From: Glutamicibacter sp. MNS18
Lineage (GTDB): Bacteria > Actinomycetota > Actinomycetes > Actinomycetales > Micrococcaceae
Reading direction: 5' to 3'
NCBI RefSeq assembly: GCF_026107515.2
Contig: NZ_JAPCHW010000003.1
Span: 372,001-436,000 of the forward strand
Length of the DNA stretch: 64,000 nt
This document shows positions 44,599 through 53,608 of this stretch, piece after piece. The first letter of the stretch is position 1, and each line of letters begins with the position of its first letter. The notes below the pieces were generated by a model that saw only the letters and a list, made by a program, of their open reading frames with translations, did no database searches and was not told the DNA's origin. Both the position numbers and the translations under genes were made by a program.

Positions 44599-45432
44599 AT
44601 GGACGCACTACCGCAACTGCACTTGGGCGACGGGGCACCGGTCCTTCCCGTTGGACAGGGAACCTGGTTCCTGGGGGATGACCCGGCACGCCGTGACGAG
44701 GAAATCGCGACCCTGCGCACCGGGGTCGAACTGGGATTGGCGCTGGTGGATACCGCCGAGATGTACGGGGCCGGACGCAGTGAGGAACTGGTCGGCGAGG
44801 CCATCGCCCCGATCCGCGATCAGGTGTACCTGGTGAGCAAGGTATTGCCGTCCAACGCCTCCGAGCAGGGCACCGTCAAGGCCTGCGAGGAATCGTTGGG
44901 GCGTCTGGGAACCGACTGGATCGACCTGTACCTGTTGCACTGGCCCGGCCCGTACCCGCTGGAAGACACCATCCGGGGCTTCGAGTCGCTGAAGTCCCGC
45001 GGGCTGATCGGCGACTGGGGAGTGAGTAATTTCGACACCGAGGACCTGCGGATGCTGCCGGTACCGCCGGCGGCGAACCAGGTGCTGTACAACCCGGCCA
45101 GCCGCGGGATCGAATACGACCTGCTGCCGGCGCAACGCGAAGCGCAGCAGCCCATTCCGGTGATGGCCTACTCCCCCATTGGGCAGGGTGAGCTGCTGGA
45201 CCATCCGGTACTGCGGGACATTGCCCGGCAGCTGGGTGCCTCCGTCGCGCAGCTACTCATCGCCTGGTCCATCCGCAACCCCGGGGTCATCGCGCTGCCC
45301 AAGGCCTCGCAGGTATCCCATGTGCGGGATAACGCCCGGGCGCTGGAACTGCAGCTGGGCCCGGAACACACCGAACGCATCGATGCGGCCTTCCCCGCCC
45401 CGCAAACCAAGATCCCGTTGGAAGTGATCTAG
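44599..45432 (+). CDS. Aldo/keto reductase
   Basis: 277 aa TIM-barrel oxidoreductase. The catalytic tetrad is complete: Asp51 and Tyr56 in VDTAEMYG, Lys81 in VSKVLPSN, His114 in LLHWPG. The C-terminal NADPH-binding segment ALPKASQVSHVRDN is present, as is GVSNFD. Reduces an unknown aldehyde or ketone. Single gene behind a terminator, 125 nt ahead of def. Confidence 0.9.
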   Translation: MDALPQLHLGDGAPVLPVGQGTWFLGDDPARRDEEIATLRTGVELGLALVDTAEMYGAGRSEELVGEAIAPIRDQVYLVSKVLPSNASEQGTVKACEESLGRLGTDWIDLYLLHWPGPYPLEDTIRGFESLKSRGLIGDWGVSNFDTEDLRMLPVPPAANQVLYNPASRGIEYDLLPAQREAQQPIPVMAYSPIGQGELLDHPVLRDIARQLGASVAQLLIAWSIRNPGVIALPKASQVSHVRDNARALELQLGPEHTERIDAAFPAPQTKIPLEVI

Positions 45433-45557
45433 CCGGGCGGGCAGGTGATCCGGTGGTCACATTCGGTGTTTCCCGGCGGGTGCCAACTGGCACGGGACGG
45501 TCCGGCGTGGAATTATGGATGAGTCAACGGCTGGGATCTTGGAAAGGACCTGAACCA

Positions 45558-46136
45558 GTGCCAATCCGGCAGATCACCGTCTATGGTGAACCAGTACTCC
45601 ACAAACGGGCCGCAGAGGTCACCGAATTCAACGACGAGTTGCGCGCCCTGGTGGCAGATATGCATGCCACCATGGATGCCGCCCATGGCGTGGGACTGGC
45701 AGCCCCGCAAATCGGTGTGGGCTTGCGCATCTTCACGTACATCTACGCCGACCAGGACACCGCGCCCGAGCGCGGGGTGGTGATCAACCCGAGGTTGACG
45801 CTGTCCAAGGTGTCGCAGGCTTCACCGGACGCCGATGAGGAATCCGAGGGCTGCCTGTCGGTGCCCGGACTCTCCTTCCCGCTCAAACGCGCCGACTACG
45901 CCAAGATCGAGGGTGTGGACGAGTTCGGCAAACCGGTCAGCTTCGAGGCGAACGGGTGGTTCGCCCGCATCATGCAGCACGAATACGACCACCTGGATGG
46001 TTTCCTGTACGTGGACAAACTGGTCCCCAAATGGGATAAGCGCTGGCTGAAAGCCAAGAAATCCCTGGGGTGGGGGGTGCCGGGCAATACCTGGCTCCCG
46101 GGAACCGATGAGGACCCGTTCGGCCACGGAGAGTAG
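45558..46136 (+). CDS. def: Peptide deformylase
   Basis: 192 aa from a GTG at 45558 with GGAAAGGA upstream; a longer frame to 45453 lacks this. Motif I GVGLAAPQIG, motif II EGCLSVPG (97-104, Cys99 metal ligand), motif III QHEYDHLDG (His141, Glu142, His145). Removes the formyl group from nascent proteins. Extra Gly/Trp-rich C-terminal tail as in other actinobacterial enzymes. Confidence 0.96.
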   Translation: MPIRQITVYGEPVLHKRAAEVTEFNDELRALVADMHATMDAAHGVGLAAPQIGVGLRIFTYIYADQDTAPERGVVINPRLTLSKVSQASPDADEESEGCLSVPGLSFPLKRADYAKIEGVDEFGKPVSFEANGWFARIMQHEYDHLDGFLYVDKLVPKWDKRWLKAKKSLGWGVPGNTWLPGTDEDPFGHGE

Positions 46137-46147
46137 GACAACGCCAC

Positions 46148-46187
46148 GGCGGCAGCCCGGAACACTTGGTTCCGGACTGCCGCCTTT
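46148..46187. terminator. Hairpin between def and pstS
   Basis: GGCGGCAGCCCGGAAC pairs with GTTCCGGACTGCCGCC (one mismatch) around a short loop and ends in TTT on the plus strand, between convergent genes. Confidence 0.75.
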
Positions 46188-46228
46188 GCCCTGCACCCTG
46201 CCCGTGGAGCGGTGTGATCCTCCGCCCG

Positions 46229-47374
46229 TCAGCGCACGCTGATGGAATCCACCGCGGCAGCGGCTTCCTCGGCCAGGCTGGCCGGCATCGGGGCGCTCTT
46301 GGCCGAGTCGGCCGCCGTCTGCTGCCCCTCGTCGCTGACCACGTAGTGCGCGAATTCCTTGAGGAGCTGAACCGCGTGGGCATCCTCATAGCTGCTGCAG
46401 AGGATGAAGTAGGAAACCATGACCAGCGGGTAGGCGTCCGCGGCTTGCGTAGTGCGGTTCAGGTGCAGGGAGATATCATGGGGCCCACGCCCGTCAATCC
46501 GGTCCGCATCCTCAACCGCCCGGGCCGCAGCCTCGCCACTGACCTCGACAAAACCATCACCCACCTTCACCGCGGCCTTGCCCAACGAGGCATCCACCAG
46601 CGAATCGTCCGCATAGGTCACCGCACCCTCGGTGCGCACCACGGTGGTCACCACCCCGGAATTGCCCTGCGCCTGCTCAACCCGCGCCCCTGCCGGCCAC
46701 GAGCCGCTGGGGTCATGCGGCCATTGCTCCGGGGCCGTGTCGTGCAGGTACTCGGTGAAATTCTCGGTGGTGCCCGAATCATCCGAGCGCACCACCACGG
46801 TCATCGGGGTATCCGGCAACGAAAGCTCCGGATTCAGTTCGGCAATCGCCGGATCCTGCCAGCTGGAGATCTCTCCGTTGAAGATCCGTGCCATGGTCGG
46901 CGCATCCAGGTTCAGGCTCTGGATCCCGGGCAGGTTGAACGCCACGGTGATCGGGGATATGTAGGCGGGGATGTTGATCGCCCCGTCGGGCCCGCAGGTG
47001 GTAATCGAGTCGGCCACTTCCTCGTCCTTCAGGAATGCGTCCGATCCGGCGAAGTCGGTGCCTCCGGCCAATAGTCCCGCGCGGCCGGCACCGGAACCGA
47101 CCGAGGCGTACTGGACCTGCAGCTTGGGGTGGACGGTTGCGAAGCTGCTGCTCCAGGCATTCATCGCCGCGTTCTGTGCGGTGGAACCGCCACCGGTGAT
47201 GGTCCCTTCAAGGGTGGAGGTGTTGTTCTGCGCGGCCTCGCGTTGCGCATCGCCCAGCGGGTAGTCATTGCCGCACCCGGCCAGCAGTACGGTTGACAGC
47301 GCCAATGCCGGCAGGCCCAGGGCCCAACGGGTGGCGGGACGGGATGGACGGGGCTGTGCGAGCGCACCTGTCAT
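46229..47374 (-). CDS. pstS: Phosphate-binding lipoprotein (PstS-like)
   Basis: 381 aa from the ATG at 47374 with AGGAG. Lipobox LLAGC with Cys34. Mature protein: GTITGGGSTAQNAAM (phosphate loop), VGSGAGRAGLLAGGTDFAGSD, FNGEISSWQDPAI, VRSDDSGTTENF and GNSGVV, all typical PstS contacts. Delivers phosphate to the Pst ABC importer. No pstCAB here, so it is an orphan copy or its partners are elsewhere. The upstream gap has a GTTAACC/GGTTAAGG pair, possibly regulatory. Confidence 0.93.
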   Translation of the reverse strand: MTGALAQPRPSRPATRWALGLPALALSTVLLAGCGNDYPLGDAQREAAQNNTSTLEGTITGGGSTAQNAAMNAWSSSFATVHPKLQVQYASVGSGAGRAGLLAGGTDFAGSDAFLKDEEVADSITTCGPDGAINIPAYISPITVAFNLPGIQSLNLDAPTMARIFNGEISSWQDPAIAELNPELSLPDTPMTVVVRSDDSGTTENFTEYLHDTAPEQWPHDPSGSWPAGARVEQAQGNSGVVTTVVRTEGAVTYADDSLVDASLGKAAVKVGDGFVEVSGEAAARAVEDADRIDGRGPHDISLHLNRTTQAADAYPLVMVSYFILCSSYEDAHAVQLLKEFAHYVVSDEGQQTAADSAKSAPMPASLAEEAAAAVDSISVR

Positions 47375-47464
47375 GGAATGACTCCTGCATCGAGAACCTG
47401 GTGGATGGCCAACGGCCTTAACCATCGTAGGCAGGTTAACGGCAAGTTGCTAAAAGCCGAATGG

Positions 47465-47950
47465 CTAGTGGTTGGTCGACTGGATGAGGAACACGTTTCC
47501 CTCGGGGGCACATCGGGATATGGCCCCGGCCTGCCCGGCATCCAGTTCCAGGCCGCCTCCGCCGAACTCGACCCGCTCACCGACCAGGTACTCGTGGGAA
47601 TCCAACCGGATACCCGGGCGCCCCTCGGTGATCGGTTCGGCATCCTGCGGGAAGACCAGCAGTGTCGGGGCCCCGTCGGCGGTGGCCACATGCAGGCAGC
47701 CGCCGGCGGAGATCACCAAATCGCCCTGGGCCAGCGCATCCATGGCGGGTCCACCCAACGAGTAATTGCCGCGGACCGCATGCGGGCGCTCTTCGCTCAC
47801 CCCCAGGACCAGCCGCTGTGTCTCGGTTGGCGAGCCCGTTGCCTGCTCGGCCGGTTCACCGGTGCCGGAACAACCGGTCAGCAGCAAACCCCCGGCGGCC
47901 AGGGTGACCAGGGCCGGGAACAGAATCGGGTGGCGGGTGAACGGCTTCAT
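47465..47950 (-). CDS. Hypothetical lipoprotein
   Basis: 161 aa. Signal sequence with lipobox LLTGC (Cys27), a short Thr/Glu/Pro linker, then a small beta-rich domain: NYSLGGPAMDALAQGDLVIS, GGCLHVATADGAPTLLVFP and IRLDSHEYLVGERVEFGGG. Two further Cys (in GGCLH and SRCAPEG) may form a disulfide. No family recognised. Just upstream of pstS on the same strand (gap 90 nt), so it may be co-transcribed. Confidence 0.7.
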   Translation of the reverse strand: MKPFTRHPILFPALVTLAAGGLLLTGCSGTGEPAEQATGSPTETQRLVLGVSEERPHAVRGNYSLGGPAMDALAQGDLVISAGGCLHVATADGAPTLLVFPQDAEPITEGRPGIRLDSHEYLVGERVEFGGGGLELDAGQAGAISRCAPEGNVFLIQSTNH

Positions 47951-47995
47951 GGTCTCGAGCCTAGCAAAATCCTGTTGGCGGGCGCAGGCACACTC

Positions 47996-49048
47996 TCAGG
48001 CCCTGAATCCCAGGTAGCGGTGATGCAGGGCCGCGGCCTTGGGCGCAGCGGGCACCGCATCGGCATGCCATATTTCATCGGCCCGGCCGCCGCGCAGCCA
48101 GAAGGGCAGGAACATCCCGTTCCCGCCCGGCGCGATCGCCTGCTGCATCCGAGATCCGGCCACGGTGCTTCGATCCGCGTAGGACAGGTAGTATTCGTCA
48201 AAATGCCCGAGCAGGCGCAGCGGAAGATGCCTCGTGGCCCGCTCCTCGAGTAGCATCTGGGCCGCCGATCCGGCGGTGGTATAGAGCGCCTCGCCGTGCC
48301 GATCGTGTCCCACCCCGGCGATGTCGGATCCCGGCTCCTGCACCACCGCTTTGAGCGTGGTGAGGGTTTGCCCGGTGTACCAGGCCGCATCACGCAGACT
48401 GGTCGGCCCATGCCCGCGAAGGTACCGGGTGAGCAGTTCCCGCAACGGTTCCTCCGGGGTGTGATGGGCATCCACCCAGTCATCGAGCAACACGAAGTCC
48501 TGGGCGGCCACCCCCGAGCCGGCGGGAACCGGCCCCAGGCAGATCAGCGATTCCATGACCAGGGCCACCAGCAGGTGGACGCCGCGTTGGGCGTTGGTGG
48601 CGATCCCGTGCGCGTTGAGCATCGCGAAGAGCCGTGCCCGGTTGGCCGATTGCCGCTCGGCCAGCAGCCCGGCGACCAGGATGCCGGCCCGGTCGATATC
48701 CGCACCGGTGATCTGCAGTTCCCGCAGTCGGGACTGCATGGAGCGCAGGGTGCGTTCCCTGCTGGCCCTGACCAGCCACCGCACATCCTCGGCGGCACAG
48801 ATGTGCAAGGTGCCACGCATGGTCCAGGAACGCACCAGCTCACGGCGGTTGAAACAACCGTTGATATCGGTCGCGGTGACGGCTTGGCCGGCCCGTTGGG
48901 CCACCGCATAGCGTCCGGCCGCCAGGTCCTGGGATTGCAGCGCCAGCATGTGCCGGGCGGCCGCCGGGATCGATCCCGCGGGGTCCAGGAGCAAGTGGCT
49001 GGTCATGCGGGCGCAGAGCATGCCACGACGGTTCACGACCGTTTCCAT
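47996..49048 (-). CDS. Winged-helix DNA-binding protein of the AlkZ-like DNA glycosylase family
   Basis: 350 aa, tandem winged-helix (HTH_42) architecture. LALQSQDLAAGRYAV contains the Q-x-Q motif used by AlkZ for catalysis, followed by RRELVRSWTMRGTLHICAAEDVRWL, the most conserved part of the family. LLGHFDEYYLSYADRS and the C-terminal barrel-like segment are also present. AlkZ unhooks azinomycin interstrand cross-links in Streptomyces; housekeeping relatives have unknown lesions. Activity is inferred from the QSQ motif. Confidence 0.82.
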   Translation of the reverse strand: METVVNRRGMLCARMTSHLLLDPAGSIPAAARHMLALQSQDLAAGRYAVAQRAGQAVTATDINGCFNRRELVRSWTMRGTLHICAAEDVRWLVRASRERTLRSMQSRLRELQITGADIDRAGILVAGLLAERQSANRARLFAMLNAHGIATNAQRGVHLLVALVMESLICLGPVPAGSGVAAQDFVLLDDWVDAHHTPEEPLRELLTRYLRGHGPTSLRDAAWYTGQTLTTLKAVVQEPGSDIAGVGHDRHGEALYTTAGSAAQMLLEERATRHLPLRLLGHFDEYYLSYADRSTVAGSRMQQAIAPGGNGMFLPFWLRGGRADEIWHADAVPAAPKAAALHHRYLGFRA

Positions 49049-49120
49049 GCAACGAGTGTACCCGAGCTGCTGCCGGGCACAGCGTGGCGGCAGCCACCGC
49101 TCCGGCGGCCGATCAGGACC

Positions 49121-49732
49121 TCAGCTTCCGCGGATCCAGCCGGCCAACCCCGCGGCCAGCTCGCCCTCATTGCGCAGGGTGTGCGACGAGGCCACCAGGT
49201 GCCTATCGCTGAGCCGGTGCAGGTACGGGCCGGACAACGGCAATTCCACGATGCCGCGCAGCCCGCGTTCCCAGGCGGCCACCAGCACCGGTTCGACCCG
49301 CTCGAAGTCCAGTTCGCCTTCCCGGGCGAGGTAGTCCATCTCCCAGGCGTCAAACCCGGCCGCGTCGATCCCCTCGGCCCCGAAGCGCGTGGACCAGAAC
49401 GCGACCCCGCGTTCGGCCTGCGCCATGGCCAAACCGGTCACGAATTGCCGGTCGTGCAGGCTGCCCGGGATGCGGATGCTCCCCGGCCCGTACCATCCCC
49501 ATGCCCTGCCCCAAAGGCTCAGCCAGCGCCGCTCCCAGACGGGCTTCGCCACCGATGCGGGACGTTGGCAGCAACCGGTGTCCGGGATCGGGCAGAGGGC
49601 CGGCAGTTGCAGCGTCTCGGCCAGGGACCACGCCTGGCGCACATACAACAGCACCAGCAATGGCTGCGCATGGGTATCGACGGTGATGGCCATCCCCGGC
49701 GGCCAGCTGCCGGTGCGCTGCGGGTACTGCAT
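49121..49732 (-). CDS. Hypothetical protein
   Basis: 203 aa from the ATG at 49732 with GGGAG. Cytosolic, with a Trp-rich middle (KPVWERRWLSLWGRAWGWYG), FDAWEMDYLAREGELDFERV and ERGLRGIVELPLSGPY. No known domain recognised. Conserved-looking ends suggest a real gene. Between the AlkZ-like gene and gap on the same strand. Confidence 0.6.
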   Translation of the reverse strand: MQYPQRTGSWPPGMAITVDTHAQPLLVLLYVRQAWSLAETLQLPALCPIPDTGCCQRPASVAKPVWERRWLSLWGRAWGWYGPGSIRIPGSLHDRQFVTGLAMAQAERGVAFWSTRFGAEGIDAAGFDAWEMDYLAREGELDFERVEPVLVAAWERGLRGIVELPLSGPYLHRLSDRHLVASSHTLRNEGELAAGLAGWIRGS

Positions 49733-49995
49733 GGGATTGTGGCTCCCACCCTCCGGTGTCGGACTGCCGATACACGGGGAACCGCCGGCACCCGGCCGCG
49801 GTCGGCCCGGGCAGGGTTGTCCCCGTAGTCGATGATGCCGACTCCTGGTGAACCGCGGATGTCTGCCGGGCGAAACGGTGGTGAATGCTAGCGGTGTCGC
49901 GGCCTCCGGATCACCGGGCCACCGGGCCGACACGGCAAACGCCGCCCCGACCGTCAGCTGGTCGAAGCGGCGTTTGCTGTGCCTGGGGTTCTTGC

Positions 49996-51453
49996 CTAGG
50001 CGGTGACTGCCTCTGCCTTCAGGGAAGGCACAGCCACCGGATGGGTTCCGGCGATGGTTTCAATGACACGGACCACCTGGCAGGAGTAGCCGAACTCGTT
50101 GTCGTACCAGACGTAGACCACGGCGTTCTTGCCGCTGACGATGGTGGCCAGGCCATCGACGATTCCGGCGCGGCGTGAACCGACGAAGTCGGTGGAGACG
50201 ACCTCTGGCGAATCGATGTAGTCGATCTGCTTGTGCAGGTCCGAAGTCAGCGACACTTCACGCAGGTAGGCGTTCAGCTCGTCCTTGCTGGTTTCGTTCT
50301 CCAGGTTCAGGTTCAGGATCGCCATCGACACGTTCGGGGTGGGAACGCGGATGGCGTTACCGGTCAGCTTGCCGGCGAACTCGGGCAACGCCTTGGCCAC
50401 GGCCTTGGCGGCACCGGTTTCGGTGATCACCATGTTCAACGCGGCCGAACGGCCACGGCGCTCGCCCTTGTGGAAGTTGTCGATCAGGTTCTGGTCGTTG
50501 GTGAACGAGTGAACGGTTTCGACGTGACCGTGGGAGACACCGAACTTGTCGTTCAGCGCCTTCAGGACCGGGGTGATGGCATTGGTGGTGCAGGATGCGG
50601 CCGAGACGATGCTGTCCTGGGCGGTAATCACCGAGTCGTTGATACCGTGGACGATGTTCTTCACATCACCCTTGCCCGGAGCGGTGAGCAGCACGCGGGC
50701 GGCGCCCTTGGCCTTCAGATGCTGGCCCAGGCCCTCTTCATCGCGCCAACGGCCGGTGTTGTCCACCACGATGGCGTTGTTGATGCCGTAGGCGGTGTAG
50801 TCGACGCTGGCCGGGTCGTTCGAGTAGATGACCTGGATCAGGGTGCCGTTGGCAAGGATGGTGTTGTTTTCCTCGTCGATGGTGATCGAGCCATCGAACT
50901 TGCCGTGGACCGAGTCGCGGCGCAGCAGGCTGGCGCGCTTCTCCAGGTCGTTGTCGCTGCCCTTGCGGACCACGATGGCGCGCAGGCGCAGACCGTAGCC
51001 GCCACGTTCGATGAGGATGCGGGCCAGCAGGCGTCCGATACGGCCGAATCCGTAGAGCACCACGTCCTGCGGTTCGGCGTCGGTTGCCCCGGCCTGGCCG
51101 ACCTTCTCGCCCAGTTCCCCGGTCAGGAAGGACTTCAGGTCGGTGGAACCGGATTCAACGAACTTCTTGTTCAGGCGTCCCAGATCAACCGAAACGGCGC
51201 CGATGTTCAGCTCGGCGATGGCTTCAAGGATCGGCATGGTGGCGGTCAGCGCCAACTCCTCACCATCGATGCGACGCACCACGCGGTGGGCCTTGATGAT
51301 GTCGATAGCCGACTGGTTGATCAACTTGCGGCCGTAGATGGAGGTCACCACATTGTTCTTGCGGTAAAGACGTCCGATCAGTGGAATCATGGCCTCGGCG
51401 AGCTCTTCGCGCCCGCTCCATTCTTCCTGGGCAACGACAGACTGCTGGGTCAC
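49996..51453 (-). CDS. gap: Glyceraldehyde-3-phosphate dehydrogenase, N-extended (GapB/GapX-type)
   Basis: 485 aa, about 150 longer than glycolytic GAPDH. The additional N-terminal about 125 residues are helical (EELAEAMIPLIGRLYRKNNV). The Rossmann motif GFGRIG is at 135-140, the catalytic Cys288 in SAASCTTN, and the His is in the later substrate loop. The same extended form in Corynebacterium glutamicum (GapB) prefers the gluconeogenic direction and NADP; cofactor preference here is inferred. No glycolytic genes adjacent. Confidence 0.9.
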   Translation of the reverse strand: MTQQSVVAQEEWSGREELAEAMIPLIGRLYRKNNVVTSIYGRKLINQSAIDIIKAHRVVRRIDGEELALTATMPILEAIAELNIGAVSVDLGRLNKKFVESGSTDLKSFLTGELGEKVGQAGATDAEPQDVVLYGFGRIGRLLARILIERGGYGLRLRAIVVRKGSDNDLEKRASLLRRDSVHGKFDGSITIDEENNTILANGTLIQVIYSNDPASVDYTAYGINNAIVVDNTGRWRDEEGLGQHLKAKGAARVLLTAPGKGDVKNIVHGINDSVITAQDSIVSAASCTTNAITPVLKALNDKFGVSHGHVETVHSFTNDQNLIDNFHKGERRGRSAALNMVITETGAAKAVAKALPEFAGKLTGNAIRVPTPNVSMAILNLNLENETSKDELNAYLREVSLTSDLHKQIDYIDSPEVVSTDFVGSRRAGIVDGLATIVSGKNAVVYVWYDNEFGYSCQVVRVIETIAGTHPVAVPSLKAEAVTA

Positions 51454-51735
51454 AGAAAATCCCTTCCAAATCAGCCGACTTCCGGATCCTTAAAGTCGGT
51501 TGGCACCGTGAGAAGCACCATTGCATTACGGTGGAACGGGGTGTCAGGATCATTCCCCGTTGAATACATATCCATCATAAACGCTGAGCCATTGAGCGCA
51601 GAATGTGACCATGTGAAACCGGTCACCCGAGTCACCAGAATCCTGTTGGACGAAGCACGAACCCGTCGGTGATAACCGCGGAATCGGTCAATGGGGGCCT
51701 GCGGCAGGAGCGCTCCGGATGGTGCGGGAGGTGGT

Positions 51736-52096
51736 GAATGGGATGACCGATACGCCGGGTTCTGTCCCGCCTCAGCGGTGACGATCATCTATCTACGGTT
51801 GCCGTTGCCGACAACCTCCAGCGGTCCACCCGACTGCATGGGGCGAACAGCCCTCGTAACGCAGTCTGTCTGACCTTGCTCCGGGTGGGGTTTACCTAGC
51901 CACCCCAATCACTTGGGGTGCTGGTGGTCTCTTACACCACCGTTTCACCCTTACCCGGGTTGCCCCGGGCGGTCTGTTTTCTGTGGCACTGGCCTGCGGG
52001 TTACCCCGAGTGGGCGTTACCCACCACCCTGTCCTGTGGAGCCCGGACGTTCCTCGGGCCACCGAAGTGGCACGCGATCGCCTGGTCATCCCATTC
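51736..52096 (-). ncRNA. rnpB: RNase P RNA, class A
   Basis: On the minus strand, P1 is GAATGGGATGACC at the 5' end (52096-52084) pairing with GGTCATCCCATTC at the 3' end (51748-51736). Inside are conserved GAGGAACGTCCGGGCTCC, ACAGGGTGGTGGGTAACGCC, GTGAAACGGTGGTGTAAGAG and the 3' ACAGAACCCGGCG hallmark. The length of about 361 nt fits actinobacterial M1 RNA. Processes pre-tRNA 5' ends. Confidence 0.95.
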
Positions 52097-52209
52097 GGCC
52101 TCAAGTCTAGTCCAGTTTCATCATGCACTTGACATGTCCACCGTAACCATGGGCGTTTAGGCCCAGGACTTCGGAGCCAGAATGTAGGCGATCCTATAAG
52201 CTGAAAGGC

Positions 52210-52989
52210 GTGCTTATTCTGTTGCCGCCTTCCGAAGGCAAGACCGCCCACGCCACCGGCGATCCGTTCGAGCTCGGTGAGTTGTCCTTCCCGGAACTGT
52301 CCGGACCGCGTTCCGAGGTGCTTGATGCCCTGGCCGAGGTCTCGGCCCGCGAGGATGCCATGGACATCCTGGGCGTTGGTGCATCGCTGGCCGCCGAAGT
52401 GGCACGGAACATCTGCCTTCACACCGAGCCGGCTGCCCGGGCCCACGATATCTACTCGGGCGTCCTCTTTGAGGCGCTGGGCTACGCCACGTTGGATGGC
52501 GCCGCGCAACGCCGGGCCGATGAGTCGATCCTGGTGGTCTCCGCGCTCTGGGGTGCGGTGCGATTCGGCGACAGGATCCCTCCCTACCGTTTGTCGATGT
52601 CCGCGAAGCTGGATCACCTGGGCAAGCTGGCCAGCTGGTGGAAGAAACGGCTGACACCTGTACTGGACGCGGTCGCTGGCGACCAACTGGTGGTGGATGC
52701 CCGATCGAGCACTTATGCGGCGGCCTACAAACCCGGCAATGGCAATACGGTGGCGGTCAACGTCTTCCAGATCCGCAACGGCGTACCCAAGGTGGTCTCA
52801 CACTTTGCCAAACACACCCGCGGTGAGGTCGCCCGCTTCCTGGTCGAACAGGACCAGGCGCCGGCCACTGCGAAGGAACTGCTGGAGTTGGCCGGCAGCC
52901 GCTGGGAGGCCAGCCTGTCGGAGGACAGGAAGGGCCTGGCACTGAATATCACCCTGGCCGAGGACCACCAGTTCACGACCGCAAAATAG
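52210..52989 (+). CDS. yaaA: YaaA-family peroxide stress protein
   Basis: 259 aa. GTG start with GAAAGG. Begins LILLPPSEGKT; carries ALWGAVRFGDRIPPYRLSM, ARSSTYAAAYKP and the final KGLALNITL, all conserved in YaaA (DUF328). In E. coli YaaA limits intracellular iron after peroxide exposure and binds DNA. Divergent from rnpB. Confidence 0.9.
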   Translation: MLILLPPSEGKTAHATGDPFELGELSFPELSGPRSEVLDALAEVSAREDAMDILGVGASLAAEVARNICLHTEPAARAHDIYSGVLFEALGYATLDGAAQRRADESILVVSALWGAVRFGDRIPPYRLSMSAKLDHLGKLASWWKKRLTPVLDAVAGDQLVVDARSSTYAAAYKPGNGNTVAVNVFQIRNGVPKVVSHFAKHTRGEVARFLVEQDQAPATAKELLELAGSRWEASLSEDRKGLALNITLAEDHQFTTAK

Positions 52990-53608
52990 CACATAAAGCA
53001 GCGTGCGTTACCCCCATGGATTGACTGGACCCGGGAGATGTCGTGACTGCCAGGTGGATGGCACGTAGCCTTCAATCCGCTGTCACATGGCCATCCCGGA
53101 TCGAACTCCACGGGCGGGCCTGGAGCCGATCTCATGCACAGCATCACCCCGGATTCGGCCTCCACCGATCCCTCCTGAACGACCCTTGTGCGCTCCAGGG
53201 GTTCTCGGTCCTTTCGGACCAGAGGGCGGAATCCATCGGTCAAAGCTTCCCGCATACCGGGGTTCGCGCCGAGGACGATGACCACGGTTTCCACTTCATC
53301 TTTGGGAGCCTGAAGAACGTGGTGCGGCATAACGGCAGGATGTGGGTGTGCGCAGGGGTGGAAGTTTCCCGCGAACCCTGCGTGGCTGATCTCTGGTAAT
53401 GCGGTCTTCGTCCTTGCGGCAGGGAGTCCGTCCCGGGAATTGGCCGCATCCCGTCCGGCGGTACCCTTGCGACATATCAACTTCCATTAGTGAAATCCAA
53501 CGTTCACTTGACGTTGTCCGGTGATCTTTGCGGCTGGGATTAGATGATTTCTGGCCCTGCCCTCCATGTGGCTGGGCATCATCGACACAACTCGCAATGA
53601 AGGTTGAG
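52990..53608. other. 619-bp intergenic region before the surface module
   Basis: Frames on both strands here resemble nothing and have poor codon bias. Contains a PHO-box-like repeat (53502-53523) and should hold the operon promoter. Confidence 0.5.
53502..53523 (+). promoter_or_regulatory. PHO-box-like direct repeat
   Basis: GTTCACTTGAC followed directly by GTTGTCCGGTG: two 11-bp units beginning GTT(C/G)(A/T)C, as in actinobacterial PhoP boxes (GTTCACC repeats). About 86 nt before the phosphatase start. Prediction only. Confidence 0.4.

Noticed and set aside
52725-53480. 251-aa minus-strand frame overlapping the end of yaaA
   Set aside because: Part lies antisense to yaaA, no domain, no ribosome site at a consistent start. 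The intergenic section might hide a remnant, but I cannot support it.
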